Assembly (NCBI GenBank): GCA_026182355.1
Contig: JAPFBL010000102.1
Span: 62,001 to 126,000, forward strand
DNA from: Hermatobates lingyangjiaoensis
Taxonomy: Eukaryota; Arthropoda; Insecta; Hemiptera; Hermatobatidae
DNA length: 64,000 nucleotides
Direction of reading: 5' to 3'
Below the pieces are notes generated by a model. That model worked only from the letters and a program-made list of their open reading frames with translations. It had not been told where the DNA came from and did not search any database. The position numbers were made by a program, and so were the translations under genes. This document shows positions 11,421-22,622 of the stretch, one piece after another. The stretch's first letter is position 1, and every line of letters begins with the position of its first letter.

Positions 11421-11856
11421 GATCTATGTAAAATAGAAACTCATGCATTCTAATGTAACCTTTACTGGACTACTTCATTCTTATATTTAAATGATTTGGT
11501 TTCTTTCAAATTTTTTCGCTAAATTATATTTTATTTTTGCCTGCATTTTTTTCTTTGTCAACGCAGAAATTATCACCATCTTTTGTTATTTGTTAAGAAT
11601 GATATTATTGAATAAAGCTAGTTAATACAGTAACTAAGAACACACAATTGTCGATATACTTTTTAGTTATGTTCCGAACAACCGAACATTGTATTGGAGA
11701 ATTTAAAAAAATTCTTCTCCATGAAAACCAAAAAGGGTTTAATATTAAAACTAACAAAGCCTTTCAAAGACTTAGTGTTCTTCTTCAGGTTTACATCTGT
11801 CCTATTGAGATCGTGTTGCAAAGGGAGAGATCTAGGAAATACCAATTGAGCCGATT

Positions 11857-12115
11857 TATTTGAAAGTAAATTTAATGATCTATCGTTACCTATTTTGACA
11901 AAAAATGAGGTAACGATAAAAATTAATACAAAATATTATGAAATATTTATTCAAAAAACTTAATTAAAAAAAATCTATTAAAAATTTCATTGAATTGAAA
12001 CATATTTTTTTGGAAAAAGTTTATACCCAAAAAGTTCATAGTAAATTTTATTCATTTTAATCATTACCTCATTTTTTTTCAAAATGGACTTCCACTTTCA
12101 AAGTCACTTTCAAAG
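11857..12115. mobile_element. MITE with long TIRs, copy 1
   Basis: The left part (around 11890-11950) and right part (around 12040-12105) are inverted: ATTTTGACAAAAAATGAGG, then GTAACGAT and ATTAATAC on the left match the complement of the right arm. The same sequences occur at 41581-41790 in the same arrangement, so this is a dispersed non-autonomous DNA element of about 210-260 bp. Superfamily unclear. Confidence 0.65.
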
Positions 12116-12559
12116 AAAACTGCTTAATTTTTGAAATTCCTGAATATGAGTAAATACTACACTGTACAATCTGTTACTGCACAAGTAATAAACGTAAGTT
12201 GTTACAGTACTTTCTACTAGTGTATACCGTTCATACAGTACCATGCATCCATTAATGCGTTTATCGTATCATTGAAAACACCCCAAAATTATACATATAA
12301 TGACATATAATTATACATATACATATAATTATTACTAGGCCATTCGGCTGCGTGGTTAGTTATTGTTCGTCAGCAGAGCAGAACTCATATTCTTCCACTT
12401 CTCCTTCTCGTAAAGACGATGAAGTCAAAATTTTGAAGTGAGTTGTGCATTGTTTCGTTTCTACGTGTACTTTTCTTGTACTTGTTTGATATGTTTGAAC
12501 GTACCTTTTCGTATTTTGAAATATACATATTTCAATATATATGATATATTTTATCATAT

Positions 12560-12639
12560 TTTTGCAATATTATCACATTTTCAGTGAGAGTTTAATTTGA
12601 ACCTGAAGAACTGACCGAGTCCCGATAAACTTTATTTTC

Positions 12640-12674
<35 letters not shown>
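12560..12674 (+). mobile_element. Tail of family I element ending in (TA)n
   Basis: GAGAGTTTAATTTGAACC and the following TGAAGAACTGA match the reverse complement of 19503-19545. The ribozyme half is absent or decayed here. The tail ends in (TA)n at 12642-12674. Confidence 0.5.
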
Positions 12675-12681
<7 letters not shown>

Positions 12682-12689
12682 TATTATTT

Positions 12690-13261
12690 TATATGTTAAT
12701 GGCCCTGTAGCCATTAGCTGACGTATGAATGGCCACAGGTCATCCGTTGGTCAACGCAAAAACCTTCCTATTGCAATCCACTCTAATTCCCATGGACTGG
12801 ACATCAATCTCTACTTCCGTGTCCAAGTCCTTAATCAGATCCCTGTGCCGTCTTCTCGGGTTACTTTAAGAGCTTCAGAGAAGGCAATTTTTACTGTCTT
12901 CTCAAAGCCCGCTCTCCTCCAGGCCTCAACTTGTACCGTTAATTTTTTTTTATTTTTGTCATTTTTTTTTCATTATTGACTATTTTTTTTAAATTTTCAT
13001 TGCTTCATTTAATATTCTTCTGTTTCTGTTATTTTTATTTAATTTTTTTTTTTTGTTTAGCTATTTTTCTCTCTGTAGTTAGTAGCTTACCTAGGGCGGC
13101 CAGAAGTGTGCGTGAATGTTCCTCGCATTCGACCGTCCGCTCAGTTAGCTTCAGCTACTCAAAGGGACTACTTCTGCCCGATGACGACGAATGTCGAAAT
13201 ATCGTTGTGAGTCTTTTTTTTTGTGTGTTTCTATTTTTTTTTTTGTCTTTCCGGTGTGAAC

Positions 13262-13290
<29 letters not shown>
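12690..13290 (+). mobile_element. Family B HHR element, long copy with (TA)n tail
   Basis: The 5' part (12700-12930) is GC-richer and unrecognised. The 3' part (13100-13290) matches 16905-16985 (-), 32110-32318 (+) and 50510-50615 (-). The HHR-like core is at 13178-13203: CCGAUGA (U4 changed to C), extra C, helix II GAC/GUC, GAAA, AUAU, C. A (TA)n at 13263-13287 closes it. The frame at 12725-12979 does not look like a known protein. Confidence 0.55.
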
Positions 13291-13292
<2 letters not shown>

Positions 13293-14060
13293 GCTGAAGG
13301 TGATGAAAAACGTCTATTTTGGTTGAAAGCTTAATGTAAAATTTTTATCCAAATACAGTATTTTTATTCCTCTATATTTGATATAAAAGGAAAATGAAAA
13401 TAAAATTGGGTTTTGATTAAACAATGAGGTTGTCATTTTGGTTGTATGAGAGCACGAAATTTGCTAAATTTCGTAATAATTACTTTTATATTAGTAAGGG
13501 CAAAAAGGTATATTGTTTTTTCCTGTTTTTTTGTAGATAGTCCATCACTGTGCAGTTTATTTCTATTTTTGCAAAATCAAATAAATGCCGGATTGGGAAT
13601 TCGAGGAAGTGAGTCAGATTGCCTAACGTGAGTCAGCCTCCGTGGCACCAGACACCAGACGTTCCGCAAACCGTCAAGCCCTCCTCAGACACCCTTGGCT
13701 GCCTACCCCTCGTCCTGCTCCAGCGAACATCGAAATTGCTTATTGCCCAAGTTATTTCAAATAATAAATTACTTCACTATCTCATAATTTTGATTCCAAT
13801 AGTATTTCAATTATTTTTTTTTATATATAACCATAAATGAAATTATACAACAATATCAAAACAATCATCAAGTTAGTTTAAAATTTGACAAGAGTGATCA
13901 TGATTTTAAGCAAAAGCATTCATACATTGACTATTAAAATAAATTTATGTTTATTTGTTGATAGCTATATCTCTTTTTAAAATCCATAAAATATATATTT
14001 CCTTTGTATCTACTTGTATATAATTTTAAATTTAAAGGAACAGGAATAAAAAACAGATGC
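13290..14060. other. AT-rich sequence with a GC-richer insert at 13600-13740
   Basis: 13600-13740 is locally GC-rich (CCTCCGTGGCACC...GTCCTGCTCC), unrecognised, and could be the edge of another element. The remainder is AT-rich without genes. Confidence 0.25.
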
Positions 14061-14130
14061 TAGGTCTCACAATCGATATTTTGACCCTTTCAACGGTCAT
14101 CCTCAAGAAAAGAAGTTGAGCGACGAGAAG
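14060..14130 (-). mobile_element. HHR-like motif fragment, family B3
   Basis: Minus-strand core at 14075-14106: UUGAGGA (C3 changed), extra U, helix II GACC/GGUC, AAAA in place of GAAA, AUAU, C. It is diagnostic of the same element group but two core bases are substituted, so it is presumably inactive. Confidence 0.45.
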
Positions 14131-14139
14131 ATGAAAGAC

Positions 14140-14965
14140 TTTAAAGCTTGACTTAACAAAAAGCAAAGAAGTATATACTTCTATATAATAATATAAAATC
14201 GTCTAAGAGAAATTAGTATATTGAAAGAAACAGGAATAATATGAATATATATAACCAACATCAATAGTTTAATTCCGTTATTAATAGGAGTAGAAGTGAT
14301 AGTGTATTATTTTAGATGATAGTCTGGTACGATGCTGAAGAAACAGCACCGTACTCTTTGGGTTAGCCCAAGTGATGCAGAGGGGAAAAAGACAATAAAA
14401 TGAATATAAGTTATAAATGAGGCACAATAAGTTATACAGAGTATAAATGATGATAAACAACAACATTAAACGAATAAATTCATTCTAATACAAGAGAGAA
14501 ATGTAACTGATACGATAATTTAATGGTATCTGTAAACAAGATTTATTTGCTTAATTTGACAAAACATAATGCTGTTTTACAAGAATTCTAATTCAAATAC
14601 AATGTTATTAGCTTGCTGACTACGTTTTAAGAAATAGTGTTAATAATGAAAAGAAAATTAAAACAGTGAAGGAGTAAGTTGATGCTAAAGTTTACTGTCT
14701 GTTTGAGACGTGACTGGTATAAAGATGAGGAGAGGAATGCTTTCTTCAGGGGCAGGAAGGTAATCTGCAGAGATCTACAGGAATTAGAGCTAAGGATGGC
14801 CTATATAAAAGACCTTCGATATCTTGCATCGCACGTTCTTACTAATAAGTATCCTCTTTCACTTGATTTACATTTCAAGGCCTCATTCCACTTAAGCATC
14901 TTGAACCTATTTAAATTATATTCAACCGATATTAATGAAACAAATTTCAATCTTAAATATTCATA
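14140..14965. other. AT-rich sequence, one unconvincing ORF
   Basis: The open frame at 14679-14966 (+, 95 codons) is slightly richer in charged residues than its neighbours but matches no family I recognise and lacks splice context. Nothing else seen. Confidence 0.25.
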
Positions 14966-14968
14966 AAC

Positions 14969-15118
14969 GCTTTTTGGATAGGCTCATTGATAAATAAGTT
15001 ATATTTTATTAAATTTTACTATCAAAATCATATGCTATATACGCTTTTTGATAGACTCATTGAAAAACAAGCTATTACTTTATGAAATGTTGCTATCAAA
15101 ATCATTCGTTATATACAC
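14969..15118 (+). repeat. Tandem duplication of an ~83-bp unit
   Basis: ACGCTTTTTGGATAGGCTCA at about 14968 and ACGCTTTTTGATAGACTCA at about 15040 each begin similar segments that end in CAAAATCAT...TATATAC. Two diverged copies. Confidence 0.6.
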
Positions 15119-15178
15119 AATACAACGAATATAAGTATATGATCTGTGGAAAGAACAAAGACCACCTGTTATCACTTG

Positions 15179-15515
15179 TAGGTTTGGTTAGGTTGTAGTG
15201 GCAGTCCCACAAAGGGACACACATAGGATGAATATTCGCCCCTTGTGATACCACACAAAGAAGATAATTCTACATTGGGAGTCGTAAATTTATCCTAACT
15301 CAAGTGTATTTAGAGTAGATCTTTAATGATTACCAGAGAGCATACAGGCTCGGAACCGATTGCACAACATTCTCTCCGAAGGACAACATTCTAAGATTTA
15401 TTTACTATACCTCCCACAGGAATAACTCGAGGGCCGCAGTGAGTATTGAACGCCGTACCTACCAGTTGTAAAGCGCGCAATCGCCACTGATCATGGACCC
15501 CACAGCCATTTACAA
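15179..15515 (-). mobile_element. tRNA-derived SINE, minus strand
   Basis: Reading the minus strand: a degraded tRNA-like head (about 15450-15510), then the body shared by all copies (GATTTATTC block, ACTCAAGTGTATTTAGAG complement, TGGTATCACAAAG complement), and a 3' tail of two or three CCTAA units (plus strand GGTTTGGTTAGGTTG). It sits head-to-head with the plus-strand copy at 15533. Confidence 0.75.
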
Positions 15516-15532
15516 CCACTTAGTTAAAAAAA

Positions 15533-15880
15533 GGGGTCAGGCTAGCTCAGTGGTTACGTGCATGCCTCTGATCTGATAGGACCGGGGTTCGATCCTCACC
15601 TGGCCCTCGATTTATTCATGCGGGAGATGAATAAATCCGAGCACATCATCCCTCGGAGAAGGATGATCCGAACTGTCGGTCCCGAGCCTGTACGATGTCA
15701 GGTACTCGTTAAAGATCCCTACTCTAAATACACTTGAGTTAGGCAAAATTTAGGACTCCCACTGTAGAATCAATCTTCATTGTGTGGTATCACAAAGGGC
15801 CAATGATCGGCCTAAGTGTGCTCCCTTGTGGAACTGCCACTGCAACCTAACCTAACCTAACCTAACCTAAAAAAAACTTG
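15533..15880 (+). mobile_element. tRNA-derived SINE, best copy, CCTAA-repeat tail
   Basis: The head is tRNA-like: A box TAGCTCAGTGGTTA (15543-15556) and B box GGTTCGATCC (15586-15595) at tRNA spacing, ending near 15605. The body contains TTAAAGATCCC and ACTCAAG-type segments conserved in copies at 30409, 35315 and 39294. The 3' end is CCTAACCTAACCTAACC followed by poly-A-like bases. No tRNA function is claimed: the 3' half of the cloverleaf is diverged. Pol III internal promoters are the known drivers of such elements. Confidence 0.85.
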
Positions 15881-16808
15881 ATTTATAAATTCATTTTAGA
15901 AATACTATACCGAATATGTTTCACTTGATATTTAACAGTTACGACTCGTTCTAATATACATCTGATATAGTAATACTGCTTTCAAAAAAAAGTTTACTGT
16001 TGAAGTCTACTGTTGATTTACCAATAAAACATGATAAAGGATAAAAGACAGATGCAGGAGGACCGATACGAATGACAGATAGTGCTTTTGATTGTGAAAG
16101 ATAAAACTCTATTTATTTGTTCCTAGGAGTTATATACAGATTTTGATCTTCAGATGAATAAATTACAAAGTTGAATCAATCACGCCTAGCACACTGACGG
16201 ATATGATGAATTGCTTTCAAGGAAAAAGGTTATTGAAAGTGTATATGTTTCTGACCTGTATTTCAAATCTACTACTTGTACAATAGTTCTAATCTTATAG
16301 CTGGAAAACTCCAAACATGCTGTCAATTGTTATTCTCATTTCCCTATTTATAAAAAAGTATAAAGAAAAAAAAATATTTAACAAATATAAAAAATATTTT
16401 TTATTTCATTTTTTGTATTTTATAGTATATAAAAAAATATTTGTTTGTTTTTTTTATCTATATCTATTTATATATTCAGAAGACAAATTTACAATAGCAT
16501 TCCTTTTTCTGTCATTCTCCGGAAATGTTGTGCTATTTACAAGTGTTAGCAATGATCTTCAAAAATAGATTTGTGGAACTTTTCTTTTTACTTTAACGAA
16601 CTGGGACTCACTGTTTGTGTTCCACTAATGGCATTTATAGTTAGTTCAACATTCTTTTATTGTTATCGTTGAAAAACACGACGAAAATAAATGTATTCTA
16701 GACAGACTAGAACTTCCTTTACAAATCCTCATTCACACTCATTCAAAAATTTTGAAAAATTTTAAGTCACCAAATAGTTTGAATAAAGTAATAATGACCC
16801 ATACGCTG
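15881..16808. other. AT-rich sequence, nothing recognised
   Basis: No gene or repeat family recognised apart from A/T runs. Confidence 0.3.
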
Positions 16809-16867
<59 letters not shown>

Positions 16868-16985
16868 CACAAAGGAAAGAGAAAAACACATAAAAACACG
16901 CACAAAAAAGACTCACAATGATATTTCCACATTCGTCGTCATCGGGCAGAAGTAGTCCCTTTGAGTAGCTGAAGCTAACTTATAA
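16809..16985 (-). mobile_element. Family B HHR element, minus copy with (TA)n
   Basis: A (TA)n tract (16809-16864), then the tail complement and HHR-like core at 16920-16945 (-): CCGAUGA, extra C, helix II GAC/GUG, GAAA, AUAU, C. It ends near TAGCTGAAGCTAACT, the shared 5' block of family B. Confidence 0.6.
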
Positions 16986-17039
16986 TTTTAACTATAATAA
17001 TAAACTCAAAACTATAACTACAAATCTAAATCTATAATA

Positions 17040-17183
17040 TATTGATTAAATTATATATATATATAATATTATATAAAAATATATACCATATATAAATATA
17101 GAGTAGCAGTTTGCTTCTCAACGCGAGTACTTTGAACGTTTTAATAAATTAATAATGGCATATACGCTGATTACATGCATCAC

Positions 17184-17227
<44 letters not shown>

Positions 17228-17430
17228 CAATATAAATATATATATAAAATATATATATATATTATTATATTGAGTAACAGTTTGCTCCTCAAACTGTATT
17301 CAAAGCGAATACTTTGAACTTCTTCCTGATTAGGACGGATGTCGAAATATCGAAGTGAGTTCTTTTTTTTCATTTTTTATTGTTGTTTGATCATTGATTG
17401 TTATTTCACGTGTTTATGTGAAATCTTGTT
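17040..17430 (+). mobile_element. Two truncated family B/C copies separated by (TA)n
   Basis: GAGTAGCAGTTTGCTTCTCA at 17101 and a relative at 17271 begin two plus-strand copies. The second retains a decayed core (17326-17351: CUGAUUAGG..., GAAA, AUAU, C). Between them is (TA)n at 17186-17225. At 17385-17430 the tail switches to the family C end (GTTTGATCATTGATTGTTA...TTTCACG), showing recombination between families. Confidence 0.5.
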
Positions 17431-18181
17431 ATATATATTTTATATATTATTCTTACTGTTATGAAATGTCAACATTAATTTACATTTCTATGGTTAATTC
17501 AATATGATCTTACTTGGAGTATATAACCTACTAAAACTTATTTATTATTATAACATGTTTTTTATAAAATAATTGATTTTCTTACAAAATAATATTGTCT
17601 TAAGGAAATAAGATTTCATTTCAAAATTTTCATATTTAAATTGTCAATCATTAAATATGTTAGCTGTGCATAGATATCACAACATTGTAGTGTGACATAG
17701 TAGACCAATATTGAAAAATAAATTTCGGAGTAGCATAAAATTAAATATGATATAATATATTATAAAAGAAAATGCTTATAATAAAGGTTCATTTGTACAT
17801 TAGGCTTTTGAATTAAATTGAATTCCCATTTATAAAACATTCATTAAAATATTAATTTGTAATTTCATATTAAAACCACATTTCTGTGGAATAATTCCAT
17901 GATTAGTCTATTATAATTATTCATAATTATAAATTAATAAATATTCCAGAACTGTTGAATGTTTCCTTTGAAATATTCCATTGCTAATAAACATGGCAAT
18001 TCTTTAATTATTAATTTTTGTTATTATTCATTAATTTTTTGTACCCTTTATATATGCCCTTTTATTTTTTAAAAAAAACACAAATGTGTTTTATTTATAA
18101 ATGAGCAAAACATAATTTAATTTTCCAGCACATTTTTAAATAGCATGACTTCCTTATTTTGAAATTCACACAAACACTCAC

Positions 18182-18220
<39 letters not shown>

Positions 18221-19080
18221 TCACTTACTGTGAACTATATTACTTTCTGGTGAACGGTTTTTGTTATTCATTCACCTTGAATCTGCCTTATATACTATCC
18301 CTTTTGACTATACCTCTTAATTTTTCTTTATCACAAAATTGACTATATAATTTAAGAAATATCTTAAAAAACGGAAGAATCCCATAACTTTAGCATAAAT
18401 ATTACAATTTGTATGCAGATTCATAATTTGAGTGGTAAGAAATAATAAACTTTAGAATGAAGAATAAATTAGTTATATTTAATAGGTTATAGTTAAAAGA
18501 GGTCTGCTAATGGCTGCAGTTGATATCCAAAGTGGAATGAAATATAGATTATGTAAACTGCCAAGAAAATCTTACTACTCGCCTTTTGTTAACTGAGCAA
18601 AGATTCCATGCTTTAAATCACTTGACCTCCTTTTGAAAGGCTGTTTAACTGACGTTAACGCAGAGAATAACTGAGTTATGAAAATCATGTCTGGAATTGC
18701 TAAAATAACAAAGCAAGAAGAAAATATATGTAGAATTTGTAACATTGTAGTTCATTCTTATATCATCTCCATCTACTGTCTTTTTCTGAAAATAATCCCT
18801 AGTGTGTTTTTTCGTTACATTTCTTGGAATATAAGTCCTCCTCCATTAAGTCCTAAGTCCTTTTTGATTGTAATGTTCCTAGGGTAGAATGTAATGTACC
18901 CTAAGAACAGTACAATGAAAGCACAACATTGATAGTGTAAAACCCAGTGTAACCTGCAAATTTATGTTTACTATGTTGTTTTATCTTTTGTATTAGGATT
19001 TTGAAGCTGTTTTATAGTAAATAGGATATAATTTTTATTTTTGTTAGTAACTTTTGTTCAATTATTTAATCTTTCGTTAC
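17431..19080. other. AT-rich unique sequence with (CA)n
   Basis: Contains a (CA)n microsatellite at about 18177-18219. The 18480-18700 stretch is slightly less AT-rich (CTGCTAATGGCTGCAG, TCACTTGACCTCC) and might be conserved non-coding DNA. No gene recognised. Confidence 0.3.
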
Positions 19081-19263
19081 ACCCTGATGATGATCAGAGA
19101 TGACTGAAACTTAGGATTTGAATTTTTAAATGTATTACAAGTAAATATTACATGGAATTTACAAGAAAATCTTTTGGTGATTTATTACACTTAGTGCCAA
19201 ATGAATGGAAGTGTGAGATCAGAAAACTTGAGAAACTAAATGGAAAAATCATCCGTAGAGAAA

Positions 19264-19300
<37 letters not shown>
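19080..19300 (+). mobile_element. Family K element: HHR-like motif plus micro-ORF, (TA)n tail
   Basis: An HHR-like core at 19084-19115 (CUGAUGA intact, extra U, helix II GAUCA/UGACU, GAAA, decayed helix III) is followed 40 nt later by the micro-ORF at 19152-19268, and then by (TA)n at 19269-19300. The same order occurs at 48829, 50925 (-) and 51330. Confidence 0.65.
19152..19268 (+). CDS. Family K micro-ORF (38 codons), Penelope-like element N-terminal remnant?
   Basis: The conceptual product begins MEFTRKSFGDLLH and contains a Pro-x-x-Trp-Lys step and RKLEKL. The pattern K-S-F-G-[E/D]-L, then P-x-x-[W/F]-K, then R-K-L-E recurs in at least four other copies at 48855, 50834 (-), 51421 and 39088 (-), and in a truncated form at 39735, although their nucleotide sequences have diverged. 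It is a basic, helix-prone peptide with no signal peptide. It always lies just downstream of an HHR-like motif, the place where the ORF of a Penelope-like element would start. Whether it is a complete small protein or the cut-off N-terminus of a longer ORF cannot be decided here; the TA tail follows directly. Confidence 0.5.
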
Positions 19301-19303
<3 letters not shown>

Positions 19304-19450
19304 TAGCAGTTTGCTTCTCAACGCGAGTACTTCGCACTTCTTCCCGATGACGACGGATGTCGAAATATCGAAGTGAGTTCTGTAGTGTCTTTCTGTGTTC
19401 TTTTCTATGTGTTAAAGTATATATATATATATATTATATATATATATATA
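19301..19450 (+). mobile_element. Family B1 HHR element between two (TA)n tracts
   Basis: Starts GAGTAGCAGTTTGCTTCTCA. HHR-like core at 19344-19369 (CCGAUGA, extra C, helix II GAC/GUC, GAAA, AUAU, C; helix I CUUC/GAAG). The tail GTGAGTTCTGTAGTG...CTGTGTTCTTTTC runs into (TA)n at 19418-19450. Confidence 0.6.
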
Positions 19451-19454
19451 TGTT

Positions 19455-19600
19455 GATAAAGTATCAACCATGAAGTAGAGAAGAAATAAAAATTCATCAG
19501 TACTCCCTCAGTTCTTCAGGTTCAAATTAAACTCTCATTGCCAACGTTTCAGTTTTTATTGAAAACCTTTTTCCTAGGCCTACAAAACAGTGGATGTATA
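19455..19600 (-). mobile_element. Family I HHR-like element, decayed core
   Basis: On the minus strand, helix II (GGUUUU/AAAAACU), GAAA, ACGU and U|GGC are present at 19543-19577. The CUGANGA box has decayed to a CUAGGAAAAAG-like string. The tail matches 12560-12640. The intact relative is at 26357-26388. Confidence 0.5.
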
Positions 19601-20029
19601 AGAAATAATACAATAATTCAAAAACCAAACATACATAAAAAGTGATAAAAGTAACAAATAAGAAAATGCAATAGAAATTTTGACAATAGGTTAGTTAGAG
19701 AACATAGTGTTTGTAAAAGTATAGCTAAGAGCAGAACTGTAGCTGATTAGAATACAAATAGAGTATGTAACGTCTTTCAAAGATTGAAAAAAATCAAGAT
19801 AATATATAATATATAAATTAGGTAAGTTATGTTTTCATGTTATTATAATTAAGTTTGTAAGAATATAGTATGGATCATAAAGATATTTAGAAATATAAAA
19901 AGAATCATAGATTCAAGTGGTTTTTTAAGAATCATTTAATACCGGCCCAAACCTGGATAAAGAAGAGTAGTATAGAATATATGTAGTCAAGTTACTAAAA
20001 ACGTTGTATATAAGTATATGTAATACAAT

Positions 20030-20150
20030 ACTGTATATGCTACATACAGTTATTCTGAGGTAAAATGGATAAACCAACAAAAGTCTCCACACAAATGAAG
20101 TTTTATTCAACGCGTTTCGAACACTTTGTGTTCATCATCAGGAAGACACT
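20030..20150 (-). mobile_element. Family G HHR element (ACGCGU type)
   Basis: Minus-strand copy with a well-formed core at 20109-20141 and the GGAGACTTTTG-type tail toward 20070. The same family forms the inverted pair at 28620-28822 and a divergent copy at 53853. Confidence 0.65.
20109..20141 (-). ncRNA. Hammerhead-ribozyme-like motif, family G
   Basis: CUGAUGA intact; extra U; a 6-bp helix II (GAACAC/GUGUUC, loop AAA); GAAA; six-base palindrome ACGCGU; U at the cleavage position (triplet GUU). Helix I begins with UUC/GAA. All invariant core bases are present apart from the inserted nucleotide. Confidence 0.65.
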
Positions 20151-20985
20151 ATAATACATATTAAATCTAATTAGTTACAAAAATTAGAGTTAAATAATAA
20201 AAAATATAAGTTCAATTAAGAGAATTCAAGAATTACGGATAGCACAACTAATGATTTACATACAGTTAGTTTGTTCTCAGTTAATTTAATTTAATTAGTT
20301 CTCTATTGGAAATATTTGACATCAAATGACCTTTAGGTTCACCTTGAAGTATATTCAACCAGTAATTTCTATTTAAAAAAAAAAATTACTTCACAAACTA
20401 CAAATAGGTACAATATTAAGTGAAATGGTAATATATGCTCATGTATGGTTTATGAATTTTTCATAAAATGTATTACCAGTTGGTTATATAGTAGACATTC
20501 TAAAGTTTAAGATGGACACTATGAAAGAATATCTGACTATATTTTAGTCAAAATAATTTAGTTTCATGAAGAATGAATCTGATTGATATAAAAATACAGA
20601 GTTTGCTTACTTTGTAAATTTTCTTAAAGATAAATGTCTTTCTTTTAAAAATAAAGTTAATTTTTTAATAAAGGAAATTGAATAAAGGGATTACAGAAGC
20701 AAGGAATTGGTGAAGAGTTGTGATCAGTTTTTCTTAGCAGAAGATAGTACATTATCGCAATTAATTTACCCTTTGAAGTAAAAACTTTAAACATTATTAA
20801 ATTGCTTTCAAATGGAATTAGAAAGTCAGATGAAAATAAGAAGAGTCTTTACTTAAATTATAACTTTCTCTTTTGCTTAAATATGCTCATTATCATTGAA
20901 ATATATTTTGGTTATTAAGTATAATACTGGTATTGTGGAATTATGAAGAGTACTTTCTAATCATGCTCAGAAAGATATCAACGTC
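20151..20985. other. AT-rich sequence, nothing recognised
   Basis: No gene or element recognised. Confidence 0.3.
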
Positions 20986-20989
20986 GAAA

Positions 20990-21240
20990 CTACGGTAAGA
21001 AATCGGAAAAAAAAACTAAGATCATTCAACAGTAACAAGCGGTCTTTGTCAGAGTTAAATATCAGCTGACTGATTATCAAATCCACAGAAGAGATTCAGG
21101 GCATGTAAGACAATTGGAGTATGTCAAATGGATCGACAGACCGCTTGTTACAGTTGAAAGATCGTAGTCATTTTTCTGATTTCTTATTGTAATTTGGACA
21201 TTGAATTTTTGTTCCAGGTGTTTATTGTGAAATCTTGTTA
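20990..21240. mobile_element. Inverted pair of family C HHR elements (older)
   Basis: Minus arm with decayed core 21018-21052 (AUGAUCUU-type helix III, CUGACAA) and plus arm with core 21134-21164. The helix II arms GACCG...CGGUU/CAGUU are still recognisable on both. The right tail ends TTTATTGTGAAATCTTGTTATA. No flanking (TA)n remains, so this looks older than the 24.6 kb pair. Confidence 0.55.
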
Positions 21241-22416
21241 TAGAGAAAGTAATATGTAGTAAGATTGAAACATGTATCTACAAAGTTTTTATTATTTATT
21301 GTATAATAATTCCAGCTTTGTTTAAACAATGAAGCCTTTCTACTCTCAGTTTACTGTTCCAACGTTTTTTCATTTCTTTTTTTTTTGAAAGAATATTATA
21401 ATGCAATTTCAAGGTTGATGAAACTGAATGATTTTACTTTCCCTGAATCTTATCTATAATATAACAACAGTTTCATTTAAACATGGTTTTGAAATTGAAA
21501 TATAGGTAAATCCATTGCTGCTTTTATTGGAGAATATGGTAAATGGAGGCTAACTGAACCGAATCAATGTCATTCAGGACAAAATTCCCGCATTTCAGGC
21601 TTTGTCAATTGCATATTATCATTGAAAATCGTTGAAATTCTTTCCAGTAATTCATTGTTACCAAATAACCATATGGTAGAAATTCATGATGGACACTGTT
21701 CTTGATACAGTCAAAACTCAACATGACCTTCATCATTCAATCATCATGGTTTAATCATTACGATCATTGATAATGATTAATACCATTTAATAATAATTAC
21801 CAGAAACCTTGATAATTATTAACAAATTAATTTAGATATTTGATATGATTATTATAAAGATTTTTCATGACTGTTTTTATCACAATGTATGCTATTGAAA
21901 ATATATAAGAAAACATTTATTTATATGTTTTCATAATAAAGGGCTAATATACTATTAAATATTTATTTGCTTCAAAAAATAAATCAACTACTCACTGAAG
22001 CAACAATTTATAAGAAATTAATAGTAAAAGAAAGCTAAACATCTAAGTGCTTATTCATAAATATCAGCTTCTTATTAAAAAAAAAAAAAATTATAAACCA
22101 TTTATTATGTTAAACTTATTTTAATTGTATGATATCATTTCCAAAGCTATATTATTTTTCTATAGTTACTTAAGTGTTTCAATCTGAACAGGAACATGTA
22201 TTTATTATATAGACCTGACGGACAATAGGTAATAAGTTGGGTCACTCGCAGGGTTCATTAACACGAGTCATACCATTTTACAGTGCACATTATCAATGCA
22301 AGCGTTATCATTCTATGGTATACTTGATTGTTATCATCCAACCATGTGGTAGAAATTAATGGTGAACTATTTTTGCTCGTCTTTTAAAAAAACATAATGT
22401 TCGTGATGATTGACTA
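21241..22416. other. AT-rich sequence, nothing recognised
   Basis: Contains a run with ATTAATACCATTTAATAATAATTACCAGAAAC (in parts) that recurs near 25970-26010, suggesting an old dispersed sequence. No gene recognised. Confidence 0.25.
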
Positions 22417-22622
22417 AGTATGATTAATATTAGAAATAGAAAAAACCGTCATACCTCGTAAGTTGATATCGGAGATGTTGGAGCGCTTTCGGATCTTTTC
22501 TATCTTCGTTTGAAACTCCTGAGTTGTGAACGAAGATGGACAAGATCCGAAAGCGCTCCAACATCTCCGATATCAACTTACGAGGTATGATGGTTTTTTC
22601 TATTTCTAATATTAATCATACT
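22417..22622. mobile_element. Foldback element with ~82-bp near-perfect arms and HHR-like motif
   Basis: Arms 22417-22498 and 22541-22622 are inverted repeats (one or two mismatches), separated by about 42 nt that also pair partly. Each arm contains GAAA followed by the palindrome AGCGCU and C. On the plus strand (22530-22558) a box ACGAAGA, extra U and helix II GGA/UCC precede it, so the arm is an HHR-like motif with a degraded first box. A shortened copy lies at 37469-37562. Confidence 0.75.

Noticed and set aside
14679..14966. 95-codon ORF as a gene
   Set aside because: No recognisable motif or splice context, and single occurrence.
15533..15605. Functional tRNA gene
   Set aside because: A and B boxes are present but the cloverleaf's 3' half is diverged and the unit continues into a repeated SINE body.
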